A stretch of DNA of 64,000 nucleotides from Pedobacter sp. Leaf250 (GCF_920984735.1 NZ_CAKLBU010000020.1:1-64000), one strand, 5' to 3'. Shown: positions 17,561 through 26,385, counted from the first letter of the stretch. Program-made: numbers and translations. Notes: generated from the sequence alone by a model not told the origin.

Positions 17561-18703
17561 ATGAAGATAGGAATTGTTTGCTACCCCACTTTTGGTGGTA
17601 GTGGAGTAGTTGCAACAGAGCTTGGTAAAGCACTAGCAAATGAGGGCCACCAAGTTCACTTTATTACTTATAGTCAGCCTGCTAGGCTCGATTTTTTCTC
17701 AGCAAACCTTTTTTATCACGAGGTTTCGGTAAGGGATTATCCTCTTTTTGATTATGCGCCTTACGAATCGGCATTGGCGAGCAAGTTGGTAGATGTTGTT
17801 CGTTTTGAGCAATTGGATGTGCTGCATGTTCATTATGCTATTCCACATGCATCGGCAGCATTTATGGCTAAGCAGATTTTGGCTAGCTATGGTATTCATA
17901 TTCCTGTGGTAACTACATTGCATGGTACCGATATTACTTTGGTGGGTAAAGATCCTACTTACAAACCTGTGGTTACTTTCTCTATCAATCAAAGCGACGG
18001 TGTAACAACTGTTTCGCAAGATTTGAAAGACGATACATACAATCATTTTGAAATTACTAAAGACATTAAGGTAATTCCGAATTTTATCGATTTCAGTCGC
18101 TTTAGTTTGCAAGCAAAAGATCACTTTAAAAAGGCAATTGCACCAAATAATGAGCGTATATTAATTCATACCTCAAACTTTAGAAAAGTAAAGCGTACTG
18201 CTGATGTAATTCGAATCTTCGAAAAAGTACAGGCAGTTATTCCATCGAAACTCTTAATGGTTGGTGATGGACCTGAACGTTCTTACGATGAACAGCTTTG
18301 CCGGAGTTTAAATATTGGCGATCATGTGCGTTTCTTGGGCAAGCAAGATGCCGTAGAAGAAATTCTATCTGTTTCTGATTTATTCTTAATGCCTTCTGAA
18401 TCTGAAAGTTTTGGGTTGGCAGCTCTAGAGGCTATGGCTTGTAAAGTGCCGGCGATTACATCAAATGCTGGCGGATTACCAGAATTAAATATCGATGATT
18501 ATTGTGGTTACTTGTGCGATGTGGGGAACGTTGAAGATATGGCAAATAAAGCAATTACCATTTTAAGTAATGATGAAACGCTGAAATATTTCAAAGAAAA
18601 TGCTTTCAAAAGAGCCCAAGATTTTGATTTGAAAAAAATCCTGCCATCATACATTGATTATTATAAAGAAGTGATCGAGAATTCCTTGCAAGTAAAATAC
18701 TAA
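17561..18703 (+). CDS. bshA: N-acetyl-alpha-D-glucosaminyl L-malate synthase
   Basis: A 380-residue GT4 glycosyltransferase that joins UDP-GlcNAc and malate in the first step of bacillithiol synthesis. The opening GIVCYPTFGGSGVVATELG is diagnostic for BshA within GT4. The C-terminal nucleotide-sugar domain has the E-x7-E motif in PSESESFGLAALEAMACKVP. Length is standard. The gene is monocistronic with a TAnnTTTG box just upstream. bshB and bshC are not in this window, but ypdA, a putative bacillithiol-disulfide reductase gene, is at 36271. Confidence 0.95.
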   Translation: MKIGIVCYPTFGGSGVVATELGKALANEGHQVHFITYSQPARLDFFSANLFYHEVSVRDYPLFDYAPYESALASKLVDVVRFEQLDVLHVHYAIPHASAAFMAKQILASYGIHIPVVTTLHGTDITLVGKDPTYKPVVTFSINQSDGVTTVSQDLKDDTYNHFEITKDIKVIPNFIDFSRFSLQAKDHFKKAIAPNNERILIHTSNFRKVKRTADVIRIFEKVQAVIPSKLLMVGDGPERSYDEQLCRSLNIGDHVRFLGKQDAVEEILSVSDLFLMPSESESFGLAALEAMACKVPAITSNAGGLPELNIDDYCGYLCDVGNVEDMANKAITILSNDETLKYFKENAFKRAQDFDLKKILPSYIDYYKEVIENSLQVKY

Positions 18704-18793
18704 TATTTGGTTTTCTACCGCTTAAACGCCTATATTTAGTGGTTTGGGCATATTATTGAGATAAAAAAATCATCGTTTCTGCAAAGTTGAACG

Positions 18794-18807
18794 TGATCAA
18801 ACGTTTG
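18794..18807. promoter_or_regulatory. LacI-type operator upstream of the GH35 gene
   Basis: TGATCAAACGTTTG contains the 10-bp palindrome CAAACGTTTG (18798-18807), which extends to TCAAACGTTTGA at 18797-18808. The same 14 bases occur at 49439-49452 before the SusC gene. CAAACGTTTG cores are typical of LacI-family sites. The site is about 145 bases before the start codon. Confidence 0.55.
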
Positions 18808-18951
18808 ACTTATCCATCAAAATTTTTTTAAAACGCAGCTGAAATTTGATGTATTTTAAAAAAATAAATGGTAGATCGATTTTTTTTCAAATAAATATGC
18901 CCCATATTTTTCGGATTGATCTTGTTGAAAAAACGAATCTTTAAATAACTT

Positions 18952-20832
18952 ATGAGAACCAAATTTTTTATGCTGGCAATATTGCTTGGCATCACTGCTT
19001 CAGTTAATGCCCAATCAAAAAAGGCAACTGTAAAGCACACTTTCGCAATTGCTGATGGAAATTTCTTGTTGGATGATAAACCGATCCAAATTCATAGTGG
19101 CGAAATGCATTATGCCAGAATTCCGAAACCGTATTGGCGTCATCGTTTAAAGATGATGAAAGCGATGGGCTTAAATGCGGTAGCAACATATGTATTTTGG
19201 AACTATCATGAGACCGCCCCAGGGGTTTGGGATTTTAAATCTGGAAACAAAGACATTTCCGAATACATTAGAATTGCTGAAGAAGAAGGGCTTTTTGTAA
19301 TTCTTCGCCCGGGGCCATACGTTTGTGCCGAATGGGAATTTGGCGGTTATCCCTGGTTTTTAACTCAGGTTCCCGGAATGGTTATCAGAGGTAATAATCC
19401 ACAATACCTGGCGGCAACAAAAGCTTATTTCACAGCTTTATATAGTCAGGTTAAGTCACTTTTGGTAAGTAACGGCGGCCCAATTATAATGGTTCAGGGT
19501 GAAAATGAATTCGGTTCTTATGTTGCTCAACGTAAAGATATCAGCTTAGAAGATCATAAAAAGTATAGTGCTGCGGTATTTCAGCAATTAAAAGATGTTG
19601 GGTTTAATGTTCCATTTTTTACATCTGATGGTAGCTGGTTGTTTGAAGGTGGCGCTTTACCAGGTGCATTACCCACCGCAAACGGGGAGGATGATGTTAC
19701 TAAACTAAAAGAAGTTGTGAACCAATTTAACGGAGGAAAAGGTCCGTATATGGTTGCGGAGTTTTATCCAGGTTGGTTGGATCATTGGGCAGAGCCTTTT
19801 CCAAAGGTTTCGTATAAAAGCATTGCTAAACAAACCCAGAAATATTTAGATGGCGGTGTTTCCTTTAATTATTACATGGTTCATGGAGGTACCAATTTCG
19901 GTTTTACATCAGGTGCTAATTATGATAACAAACACGATATTCAGCCAGATTTAACCAGCTATGATTATGATGCACCAATTAGCGAAGCAGGTTGGGCCAC
20001 TAAAAAGTACGATACTTTGCGTTCAATGCTCAAAACTGCTTCAACTCCTGTAGTGCCAGCAAAAAATCCGGTTATTGCCATACCCGATATTGCATTTACA
20101 AAAGCGGTAGATTTAGAAGATATCAAAAGTAAAATCACACCAGTTAATGATGATAAACCTTTAACTTTTGAAGCGCTAAATCAAGGACATGGTTACGTTT
20201 GGTACAGTAAAAAGTTCAATCAACCCATTAGTGGTAAACTGGAATTGGCTGGGCTTCGCGATTATGCTATTGTTTATGTAAATGGAACGAAAGTGGCCGA
20301 ATTAAATAGCTATTATAAAAAATATGATTGCGAAATAGATATTCCGTTCAATGCTACATTGGATATTGTTGTAGAGAACATGGGACGTATAAATTACGGC
20401 GCTAAAATTGTCAACAGTACAAAAGGAATCATCTCGCCTGTGATTATCAATGGGCAAACCATCACCGGAAATTGGGACATGTACAAGTTGCCAATGGATG
20501 TAGTTCCAAATGTTGCAACGGCGAAAAATACCGCAACTGCTGGCAAACCGGCAATATATCAAGGAGATTTTACACTTGCTAAAACTGGAGATACATTTTT
20601 AGATATGAGCAGTTTCGGTAAAGGTATTGTGTTTATTAATGGCATAAATATCGGCCGCTATTGGAGCGTTGGACCTCAGCAGACTTTATATGTGCCTGGC
20701 TGCTGGTTAAAGGTTGGCAAAAACGATATTGTTATTTTTGAGCAGAAAAACGATGTGATGCAGAAATCAGTAAAATCTTTAACCACACCAATTCTGGAAG
20801 ATCTGAAGACTGAAAATGGGTTGACAAAATAA
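18952..20832 (+). CDS. Secreted GH35 beta-galactosidase
   Basis: A 626-residue enzyme with signal peptide 1-20 (SVNAQ). The GH35 TIM barrel (about 30-350) carries IHSGEMHYARIPKPYWRHRL, the acid/base E186 in VQGENEFGSY and the nucleophile E270 in YMVAEFYPGW. C-terminal jelly-roll domains follow, including FINGINIGRYWSVGPQQTLYVPG. Length and domains are typical. It releases terminal beta-galactose from oligo- or polysaccharides, probably in the periplasm. It stands alone, but a LacI-type site upstream suggests sugar-responsive control. Confidence 0.94.
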   Translation: MRTKFFMLAILLGITASVNAQSKKATVKHTFAIADGNFLLDDKPIQIHSGEMHYARIPKPYWRHRLKMMKAMGLNAVATYVFWNYHETAPGVWDFKSGNKDISEYIRIAEEEGLFVILRPGPYVCAEWEFGGYPWFLTQVPGMVIRGNNPQYLAATKAYFTALYSQVKSLLVSNGGPIIMVQGENEFGSYVAQRKDISLEDHKKYSAAVFQQLKDVGFNVPFFTSDGSWLFEGGALPGALPTANGEDDVTKLKEVVNQFNGGKGPYMVAEFYPGWLDHWAEPFPKVSYKSIAKQTQKYLDGGVSFNYYMVHGGTNFGFTSGANYDNKHDIQPDLTSYDYDAPISEAGWATKKYDTLRSMLKTASTPVVPAKNPVIAIPDIAFTKAVDLEDIKSKITPVNDDKPLTFEALNQGHGYVWYSKKFNQPISGKLELAGLRDYAIVYVNGTKVAELNSYYKKYDCEIDIPFNATLDIVVENMGRINYGAKIVNSTKGIISPVIINGQTITGNWDMYKLPMDVVPNVATAKNTATAGKPAIYQGDFTLAKTGDTFLDMSSFGKGIVFINGINIGRYWSVGPQQTLYVPGCWLKVGKNDIVIFEQKNDVMQKSVKSLTTPILEDLKTENGLTK

Positions 20833-21085
20833 AAGTCTTCTTTTATTTAAGCCTTTAATAATTAGCAAGTTAACCGACTTACGAAGTTTTGATGGGAATG
20901 GGGTAAGGGAAAACTTCGTCAGTCTCGTTAAAGATATGGTTTGAAACTGGCGAAGTCTTGCTTCGCTCCAGGCCTTAGAGACTTCGGAAGTTAATCGACT
21001 TACAAAGTTTTGATGGGAATGGGGTAAGGGAAAACTTCGTCAGTCTTTTAAAATTTACTATTTGAAACTGGCGAAGTCTTGCTGC

Positions 21086-21093
21086 GCTTTAGG
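21086..21093. repeat. Left 8-bp target-site duplication
   Basis: GCTTTAGG, repeated exactly at 21231-21238 directly outside the right end of the inserted element. Confidence 0.85.
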
Positions 21094-21230
21094 GAGGGCA
21101 CTGAAAAAGTCCTTGTCTAAAATGTCTTATTAAATATCGAGAAAAAACGGCAGATAAGGACTCTTAGAATCGTCTAATTGCAAAATAAAACTCAAGCGAC
21201 TTTTTCAACTGGTAGTTTTTCAGTGCCCTC
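21094..21230. mobile_element. 137-bp MITE-like element
   Basis: Terminal inverted repeats of 15 bases: GAGGGCACTGAAAAA at the left end, and the same sequence on the minus strand at the right end (TTTTTCAGTGCCCTC on plus). It is flanked by the 8-bp direct repeat GCTTTAGG and sits inside copy 2 of the 121-bp tandem repeat, whose length is restored when it is removed. It has no open frame of note, so it must depend on a transposase elsewhere; the parent family is not identified. Confidence 0.85.
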
Positions 21231-21238
21231 GCTTTAGG
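21231..21238. repeat. Right 8-bp target-site duplication
   Basis: GCTTTAGG, the second copy of the duplication that flanks the 137-bp element. Confidence 0.85.
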
Positions 21239-21352
21239 CCTTGGAGACTTTGGAAGTTAACCGACTTCCAAAGTTTTAACTAAACTAAATCCTTCTAAAT
21301 CATCATCGCATAATTAAATTAAACTTTCTCAAAATCAAATGATTATAAATTG

Positions 21353-21360
21353 TATCTTTG
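21353..21360 (+). promoter_or_regulatory. Candidate -7 box of the J-domain/KTSC gene
   Basis: TATCTTTG matches TAnnTTTG, 69 bases upstream of the ATG; the -33 element is unclear. Confidence 0.4.
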
Positions 21361-21429
21361 CGCCTTTGAAATCGTCCATCAATTATAAACATTACCGATT
21401 TCATTAAAACTAAAAAGAGGTTAGCACAA

Positions 21430-21876
21430 ATGAAAAAAATAGTTGATTACAGAAAGCTTTTGAATGTAGATAAAGAGGCTGAATTAAAAGAACTTAAGTC
21501 GGTATATCGTACATTGATGAAAGATTGTCACCCAGATAAATTTCAGCAAGAGGAAGAGAAGTTGGATGCAGAAGCAAGAAGTAAACAAATTATAGAAGCT
21601 TACCACTTTTTGGTGAGCATTGCTCCAGAAACACGTGAGCAAAACATCGAAACATACACACAAACAATCACTTTATCCAACATTCAGGATTTTGAATACA
21701 AACAACAAGTATTAAATATTCAGTTTTATGATGGCAGTGCTTATGAATATTTTGATGTGCCTAAAGCAATTTATGTGAAATTGGTTAACGCCGATTCTCC
21801 GGGTCGTTTTGCCCGCAGACATATTTTTAGTGAATATCCTTATCGCAATGTGGCTAGAGTAGCCGAAACAGCATAA
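21430..21876 (+). CDS. J-domain/KTSC-domain fusion protein
   Basis: A 148-residue protein with two parts. Residues 5-63 form a J-domain (YRKLLNVDKEA..., HPD at 34-36, the residues that stimulate Hsp70 ATPase). Residues about 80-143 match the KTSC type (LNIQFYDGSAYEYFDVP, YVKLVNADSPGRFARRHI), a small domain often found with nucleic-acid-related proteins. It is probably a specialised DnaJ co-chaperone that brings Hsp70 to a target bound by the KTSC part; that target is unknown. A terminator follows. Confidence 0.85.
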   Translation: MKKIVDYRKLLNVDKEAELKELKSVYRTLMKDCHPDKFQQEEEKLDAEARSKQIIEAYHFLVSIAPETREQNIETYTQTITLSNIQDFEYKQQVLNIQFYDGSAYEYFDVPKAIYVKLVNADSPGRFARRHIFSEYPYRNVARVAETA

Positions 21877-21893
21877 GATTAATAATATTATCG

Positions 21894-21924
21894 AAAAGAC
21901 TTGCCAACGGCAGGTCTTTTTTGG
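21894..21924 (+). terminator. Rho-independent terminator
   Basis: AAAGACTTGCC-AACG-GCAGGTCTTTTTT, a strong stem with a T-run, 3' of the J-domain/KTSC gene. Confidence 0.9.
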
Positions 21925-22035
21925 TACATAGCAAATTTAGAGTTGACCGTTATTGAGAGGATCAAAGCAAATCTCATTCGTAATTGATGCTTCGAGCCTT
22001 GCAATAACGAATGATCTTCAGCGCTCAGCAAGAAC

Positions 22036-22530
22036 TTAATTATTCAACATCGGTTTAAAACGGTTATCCTTGTTGCGTAAATCCAAACCGCCCTCAAGCA
22101 CAGATTTTAAATTAACTAAATAAAAGCTCCATCCCTGATGGCAACCTAATCGAATATTTCGCTTCGAGTTATCGTCGGTCGGAATATTCTTCTGTGTTAA
22201 TTCTACGATGACATATTCAAATTCTTCTGTAAGCTTTATTTCGACTAAACAATTTCCTGCAAAAGTAAATTGATAAAAATCCTTCCCATTTGCTTCTGTA
22301 ATTTTCCCGAGTTCAATATCATCATACAAATACCAGATCCATTTGTATTGGTCGCCTTTAAGTACAGACTGCCTTTTGCTCAACAGAACATTATTCTCAT
22401 CATAAAATTCAGCATTGCTTAAAAACCACTTTTCAATTTCTTCTGCGTTGGTCCATGCCTTATAAATATCTTCCAACTTAGCATTGATTGCTATCTTTAA
22501 AGTGAAACTAGACCAATCGAAATTTACCAT
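22036..22530 (-). CDS. SRPBCC (AHSA1-type) ligand-binding-fold protein
   Basis: The start is set at the ATG giving MVNFDWSSFTLKIAINA (164 residues), which begins 2 bases after the stop of the lactonase gene; the longer frame would overlap that gene. The START/AHSA1 pattern is clear: AKLEDIYKAWTNAEEIEKWFLS near the N-terminus, a run of strands in the middle and a C-terminal helix with GWSFYLVNLKSVLEGG. Proteins of this type bind hydrophobic ligands or act as Hsp90-activator-like domains; a specific role cannot be assigned. Likely cotranscribed with the lactonase. Confidence 0.8.
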   Translation of the reverse strand: MVNFDWSSFTLKIAINAKLEDIYKAWTNAEEIEKWFLSNAEFYDENNVLLSKRQSVLKGDQYKWIWYLYDDIELGKITEANGKDFYQFTFAGNCLVEIKLTEEFEYVIVELTQKNIPTDDNSKRNIRLGCHQGWSFYLVNLKSVLEGGLDLRNKDNRFKPMLNN

Positions 22531-22532
22531 TA

Positions 22533-23642
22533 TTAATTGAATACCAAACAAACCGGAGCGCCAACATCAATTCTTTTTCTGCTATCTGTAAGTTTACCCG
22601 AAGTTTTGTTTCTGTTGAAGATTACAATGTCATTCGTGTATTGATGACCCACCAATAAATATTTCCCGCTTGGATCAATGGTAAAGTTTCTTGGCCCTTT
22701 GCCTAAAGTACTTACGGTTTCAATAAATTTTAGTTTTCCTGTCGGAAGAATTGAAAATGTTGAAATGCTATTGGCATCGCCACGGTTGGTTTCGTAAAGG
22801 AATTTGCCATCAGCAGAAACATGAATATCTGCAGCATCAATTTTTCCACTAAAATCTTTGGCAGTGGTTCCAATTTCCTGAATTTTAGTTAAGCTGCCAT
22901 TAGAATAACTGAATGTAGTAATGCTTCCATTAAACTCATGCACTAAGTAGGCAAACTTGCCATTCGGACTAAAAGTAATGTGCCTTGGGCCGGTTCCTGC
23001 ATTGGTTTTTAAAACTTTTTTGGTGGTTAAAGTTTTGTCTTTTCCTGAAGGATTGTAGTTATAGATATAGACCTGGTCTTCTCCTAGATCATTAACGATT
23101 AAATATTTATGATCTGGTGTAAATTTCACCATGTGTACATGAGCACTTTCTTGCCTGCCTTTCGGATCAATGCTTTTTCCCGTATGTTTAATCACCTGAA
23201 CAGCTTCACTTAACGATCCATCAGCATTACGAGAAAAAACGGCTAAACTTCCACCTGAATAGTTCGCTACAATTACATTTTTTTCATCAGCGGTAATGTA
23301 ACAAGGATCGTTGCCATGGCTATCTACTTTGTTTAAAAAGATTAATGCACCAGTTTTTGAATCGTACTTAAATGAACTCACTGAGCTGGTGTTTCCCGTT
23401 TCATTTACTGCATAAACGAATTTTTTGTCGGGAGATATGGTCAGATAACTCGGATTAGCCGTTCCTTTGGCAATCTGCTTTAGGCTCGATTCTGCGCTCG
23501 TAGTATTAAAATTGTAAGTATAAATCCCTTCACTTTTTCCGGGAGCTGTATAAGTTCCAATTAATAAGTTATAATTTGTTTTTTGCGCAAAGGCGATAGT
23601 AGATATTGCTGTCATTAATAGAATGGCGATGTTTCTTTTCAT
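22533..23642 (-). CDS. Secreted lactonase-family seven-bladed beta-propeller
   Basis: The start is chosen at the ATG of MKRNIAILLMTAIS (residue 5 of the longest frame), giving a signal peptide that ends AFAQ. The remaining 350 residues repeat the blades of the 6-phosphogluconolactonase/YkgB-like family: LLIGTYTAPGKSEGIYTYNF, SYLTISPDKKFVYAVNE, HVHMVKFTPDHKYLIVNDLG, GPRHITFSPNGKFAYLVHE, GPRNFTIDPSGKYLLVGHQ. With a signal peptide it is unlikely to act in the cytosolic pentose phosphate pathway; a periplasmic sugar-lactone substrate is more plausible (inference). Confidence 0.88.
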   Translation of the reverse strand: MKRNIAILLMTAISTIAFAQKTNYNLLIGTYTAPGKSEGIYTYNFNTTSAESSLKQIAKGTANPSYLTISPDKKFVYAVNETGNTSSVSSFKYDSKTGALIFLNKVDSHGNDPCYITADEKNVIVANYSGGSLAVFSRNADGSLSEAVQVIKHTGKSIDPKGRQESAHVHMVKFTPDHKYLIVNDLGEDQVYIYNYNPSGKDKTLTTKKVLKTNAGTGPRHITFSPNGKFAYLVHEFNGSITTFSYSNGSLTKIQEIGTTAKDFSGKIDAADIHVSADGKFLYETNRGDANSISTFSILPTGKLKFIETVSTLGKGPRNFTIDPSGKYLLVGHQYTNDIVIFNRNKTSGKLTDSRKRIDVGAPVCLVFN

Positions 23643-23725
23643 TGTGATGTTCATGTTTAAACAAATATGAGAAAAAATGTTTTGCTAGAGCACAATTTTG
23701 AGCTGTTAGATATTTCTATTCTAAC

Positions 23726-23753
23726 AAAAAAGGCAATCTCACGATTGCCTTTA
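23726..23753 (-). terminator. Terminator of the pseudouridine synthase gene
   Basis: On the minus strand: AAAGGCAATCGTGAGATTGCCTTTTTTG, directly 3' of the gene. Confidence 0.85.
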
Positions 23754-23756
23754 ATA

Positions 23757-25304
23757 TCATTTAATTAAATGTTTGATCTGAATTAACTCATGATCTTCAA
23801 GATATCTCCATCTTCCACGAGGTAAATCTTTTTTAGTTAAGTTGCCATAAACCACACGATCCAATTTATCTACGCTATAACCTAGGTGTTCGAAAATACG
23901 ACGAACAATTCTGTTTTTACCGCTATGAATTTGAATACCGATTTCCTTTTTCGTTCCGCCAGCAACGTAAGAAATATTATCTGGTTTAATCAAACCATCT
24001 TCAAGCTCTAAACCAAAAGCAATTTTATTTAAATCACCTTGTGATAAAGCTTTATCCAATTCTACATTGTAAATTTTGGTGATACCATTTTTAGGGTGGG
24101 ATAATTTATCAGCTAAATCGCCGTCGTTTGTCATTAACAATAAACCTGTTGTATTGCGATCTAAACGGCCTACCGGATAAATGCGTTCACGACTTGCCTT
24201 ATCTACCAATTGCATTACAGTACGGCGCTCTTGTGGATCGTCAGTTGTAGTAATGTAATCTTTTGGTTTGTTTAATAATACGTAAACTTTTTTCTCACGT
24301 TTCAGTAACTCGCCATTGTAACGCACTAAATCCTTTGCCGGATCTACTTTGTGGCCTAGTTCTGTAACAGCTTCGCCATTTACGGTAACTACACCTGCCG
24401 CAATTAACTCATCAGCCTTACGGCGAGAGCAGATGCCAGCATTCGAAATATATCTGTTTAGGCGAATTAAGCCTTTGTCTTCATTTGTTTTGCGAGCAGG
24501 AGCGATAACTGTTCTTTCCGGACGATTGAACTCGGTATCTCTTGGCTGTGATTCTTCGCGTTTTCTAAACGGACGAGAATCGCCTTCTCTTGCTTCTCTC
24601 GGCTTTACATCTCTTGAGCTTCCAGCACTTGGTCTGAAACCATCAGATTTTCCTTTTGATTTAAAGTCTTTGTAGCCGCCTTCTCTTGGTTTGAAATCTC
24701 TTGATGCGCCGTCTTTTGATTTAAAATCACGTTCGCCTGTTCTTGGCTTGTAATCTCTTGCTCCACCTTCTCTCGGTTTAAAATCTCTCGAATCTCCATC
24801 CTTAGATTTGAAATCTCTATCTCCTGTTCTCGGTTTGTAATCTCTTGATCCACCATCTCTTGATTTAAAATCTCTATCTCCTGTTCTTGGTTTATAATCT
24901 CTTGATCCGCCTTCTCTTGGTTTAAAATCTCTATCGCCGGTTCTGGTGTTTCTTGGTCTTTGATCTTTATTCCTTGCTCCCTGCTCATTACCCGAATCTT
25001 TAGATTTGAATTCGCGATCGCCAAATTTGAAACTTTGAGGTTCTGCGTCGTTCGATTTAAAATCTCTTCCGCCTGATCTTGGTTTGAAATCTCTTTTGTC
25101 TCCGAAAGATTTTGATTTGAAATCTTTGTTATCTGAACTTCTGGGTCTGAAGTTATCTTTTGAATCGGATGATTTTTTGAATTTGTTGTCTCTGTCGTCT
25201 GATTTTCTTCTGTCAGATCCGGCATCATTACTTCTGCCTTCTGTTCTCCGGTTGCCCGATTTGGACTTGTCATCCCGACTGTTCCTGTTGTCTTTATTTA
25301 TCAT
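23757..25304 (-). CDS. rRNA pseudouridine synthase (RluB-type) with repetitive N-terminal extension
   Basis: A 515-residue protein in two parts. Residues 1 to about 270 are a disordered, highly charged tail built of imperfect repeats of about 10 residues (forms such as DFKSRDGGSRDYKPRTG). Residues about 278-515 are a normal RsuA/RluB-type enzyme: S4 domain (LNRYISNAGICSRRKADELI), catalytic D382 in GRLDRNTTGLLL, and KNRIVRRIFEHLGY. It should make pseudouridine in 23S rRNA; the basic repeats may bind RNA (inference). Repeats of this kind are common in Bacteroidota homologues, but the copy number here is high. Confidence 0.92.
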   Translation of the reverse strand: MINKDNRNSRDDKSKSGNRRTEGRSNDAGSDRRKSDDRDNKFKKSSDSKDNFRPRSSDNKDFKSKSFGDKRDFKPRSGGRDFKSNDAEPQSFKFGDREFKSKDSGNEQGARNKDQRPRNTRTGDRDFKPREGGSRDYKPRTGDRDFKSRDGGSRDYKPRTGDRDFKSKDGDSRDFKPREGGARDYKPRTGERDFKSKDGASRDFKPREGGYKDFKSKGKSDGFRPSAGSSRDVKPREAREGDSRPFRKREESQPRDTEFNRPERTVIAPARKTNEDKGLIRLNRYISNAGICSRRKADELIAAGVVTVNGEAVTELGHKVDPAKDLVRYNGELLKREKKVYVLLNKPKDYITTTDDPQERRTVMQLVDKASRERIYPVGRLDRNTTGLLLMTNDGDLADKLSHPKNGITKIYNVELDKALSQGDLNKIAFGLELEDGLIKPDNISYVAGGTKKEIGIQIHSGKNRIVRRIFEHLGYSVDKLDRVVYGNLTKKDLPRGRWRYLEDHELIQIKHLIK

Positions 25305-25560
25305 GATACGCTTTTAACCGCATCCTAAAATGCGGGCTGCAAATTTAGGAATAATTGATGAACATTACAATTGTTGAAGGGCGAAAATTTATATCAAAAA
25401 ATAGCCTCTAAAATAGGAAAAATGCTTCGAAAATCAAAATTTAAAACCCACGTTTAAAGCACTTTAGAGCCTGTTTTTTAGTGATAAATTCGTAACTATT
25501 TGATAATGTGCTTATTATTTTTTAGCTTTGCCGACGTTTTTATATAAGTTCACCAAAAAA

Positions 25561-25566
25561 AGGAGG
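25561..25566 (+). promoter_or_regulatory. Strong Shine-Dalgarno deciding the start
   Basis: AGGAGG, 3 bases before the ATG at 25570. Strong Shine-Dalgarno sites are rare in this window. This one fixes the start at 25570 and excludes the upstream in-frame TTG at 25528. Confidence 0.7.
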
Positions 25567-25569
25567 AAG

Positions 25570-26352
25570 ATGTTAAAGAAACACAGCGTACCATTTGCGG
25601 TAGTGGCAACACTATTTCTTTTGGCAAAAGTGTTCACTTACCAAATGCCCTTAGTACCAAAAAGTCTTTTAAAAGAAGCAAATTTAAACACTACAATAGC
25701 AACAATTGATAGCGTAAAAGTAGAAGAGGTAGTTAAACCTCAATCTTTAATAGCCCAGTTAAATTTCGCGGATGAAACCTTGCCATTAGGCGATAAAAAG
25801 GTAGAGAGAAAAATGAAAAAAATTCTTGCCGCACACACTTTCAAGAACATGCAAACAAATGTTTTGCATCAAAAAGCAGCAAAGTGGTTTCCGGTAATCG
25901 AACCTATTCTGGCAGCTTATGGAATTCCTAACGATTTCAAGTATTTGGCATTGGTCGAATCTGGAACCGCAATGGGTGTTTCGCCAAAAGGTGCAGCAGG
26001 AATTTGGCAATTTATGCCGGGTACAGCTCGTACTTATGGCTTAAAGGTAAACAGCAATGTTGATGAACGTTATAATTTGCGTAAATCAACCATCGCAGCC
26101 TGCAAATACATTAAAGAAATGTATAGCGGTTTGGAAAGCTGGACTTTAGTTGCCGCTGCTTACAATGTAGGCGATGGTCGCTTGCGTAAGCAAATCAACA
26201 ATCAAAATCAGGATAATTACTACAAAATGAAGTTAAACCGCGAAACCGGTGGCTACGTTTATAAAGTAATTTCAATGAAGCAGATTATGGAACATCCGAA
26301 ACGCTACGGATATAAAAAAGAGCGTGTATTATTGGCTTATAACGGCGAATAA
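25570..26352 (+). CDS. Membrane-anchored lytic transglycosylase (SLT domain)
   Basis: A 260-residue protein. A hydrophobic N-terminal segment (about 7-25, PFAVVATLFLLAKVFTY) serves as an anchor or signal. The SLT domain (about 105-240) has catalytic E130 in ALVESG, then GAAGIWQFMPGTARTYGL and AAYNVGDGRL, all typical of MltD/Slt70 lysozyme-like enzymes that cleave peptidoglycan glycan strands. No LysM domains follow, so it is a short MltD-like form. A strong terminator follows. Confidence 0.93.
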   Translation: MLKKHSVPFAVVATLFLLAKVFTYQMPLVPKSLLKEANLNTTIATIDSVKVEEVVKPQSLIAQLNFADETLPLGDKKVERKMKKILAAHTFKNMQTNVLHQKAAKWFPVIEPILAAYGIPNDFKYLALVESGTAMGVSPKGAAGIWQFMPGTARTYGLKVNSNVDERYNLRKSTIAACKYIKEMYSGLESWTLVAAAYNVGDGRLRKQINNQNQDNYYKMKLNRETGGYVYKVISMKQIMEHPKRYGYKKERVLLAYNGE

Positions 26353-26385
26353 TTTAATTAAGGTAAAAACAAAGCATTTGGTAAG

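Larger units (their letters stand above)
20875..21261. repeat. Tandem 121-bp repeat, two full copies plus a partial one
   Basis: Copy 1 is 20875-20995 (121 bp). Copy 2 is 20996-21261 (266 bp), which becomes 121 bp after removing a 137-bp insertion and its 8-bp target duplication. A third copy begins at 21262 (CGACTTCCAAAGTTTT) and fades. Each copy holds two imperfect palindromes: ACGAAGTTTT...AAAACTTCGT and CTGGCGAAG...CTTCG. No coding potential is seen. The array fills most of the 597-base gap between the GH35 and J-domain genes. Confidence 0.85.

Noticed and set aside
20875..21300. CRISPR-like array
   Set aside because: The units are 121 bp with no short-repeat/unique-spacer alternation and no cas genes nearby.
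24605..25273. A 222-codon open frame on the minus strand inside the pseudouridine synthase gene
   Set aside because: It is the out-of-frame reading of the charged repeat tail. It lacks any family features and is explained by the repeat having no stop codons in that frame.
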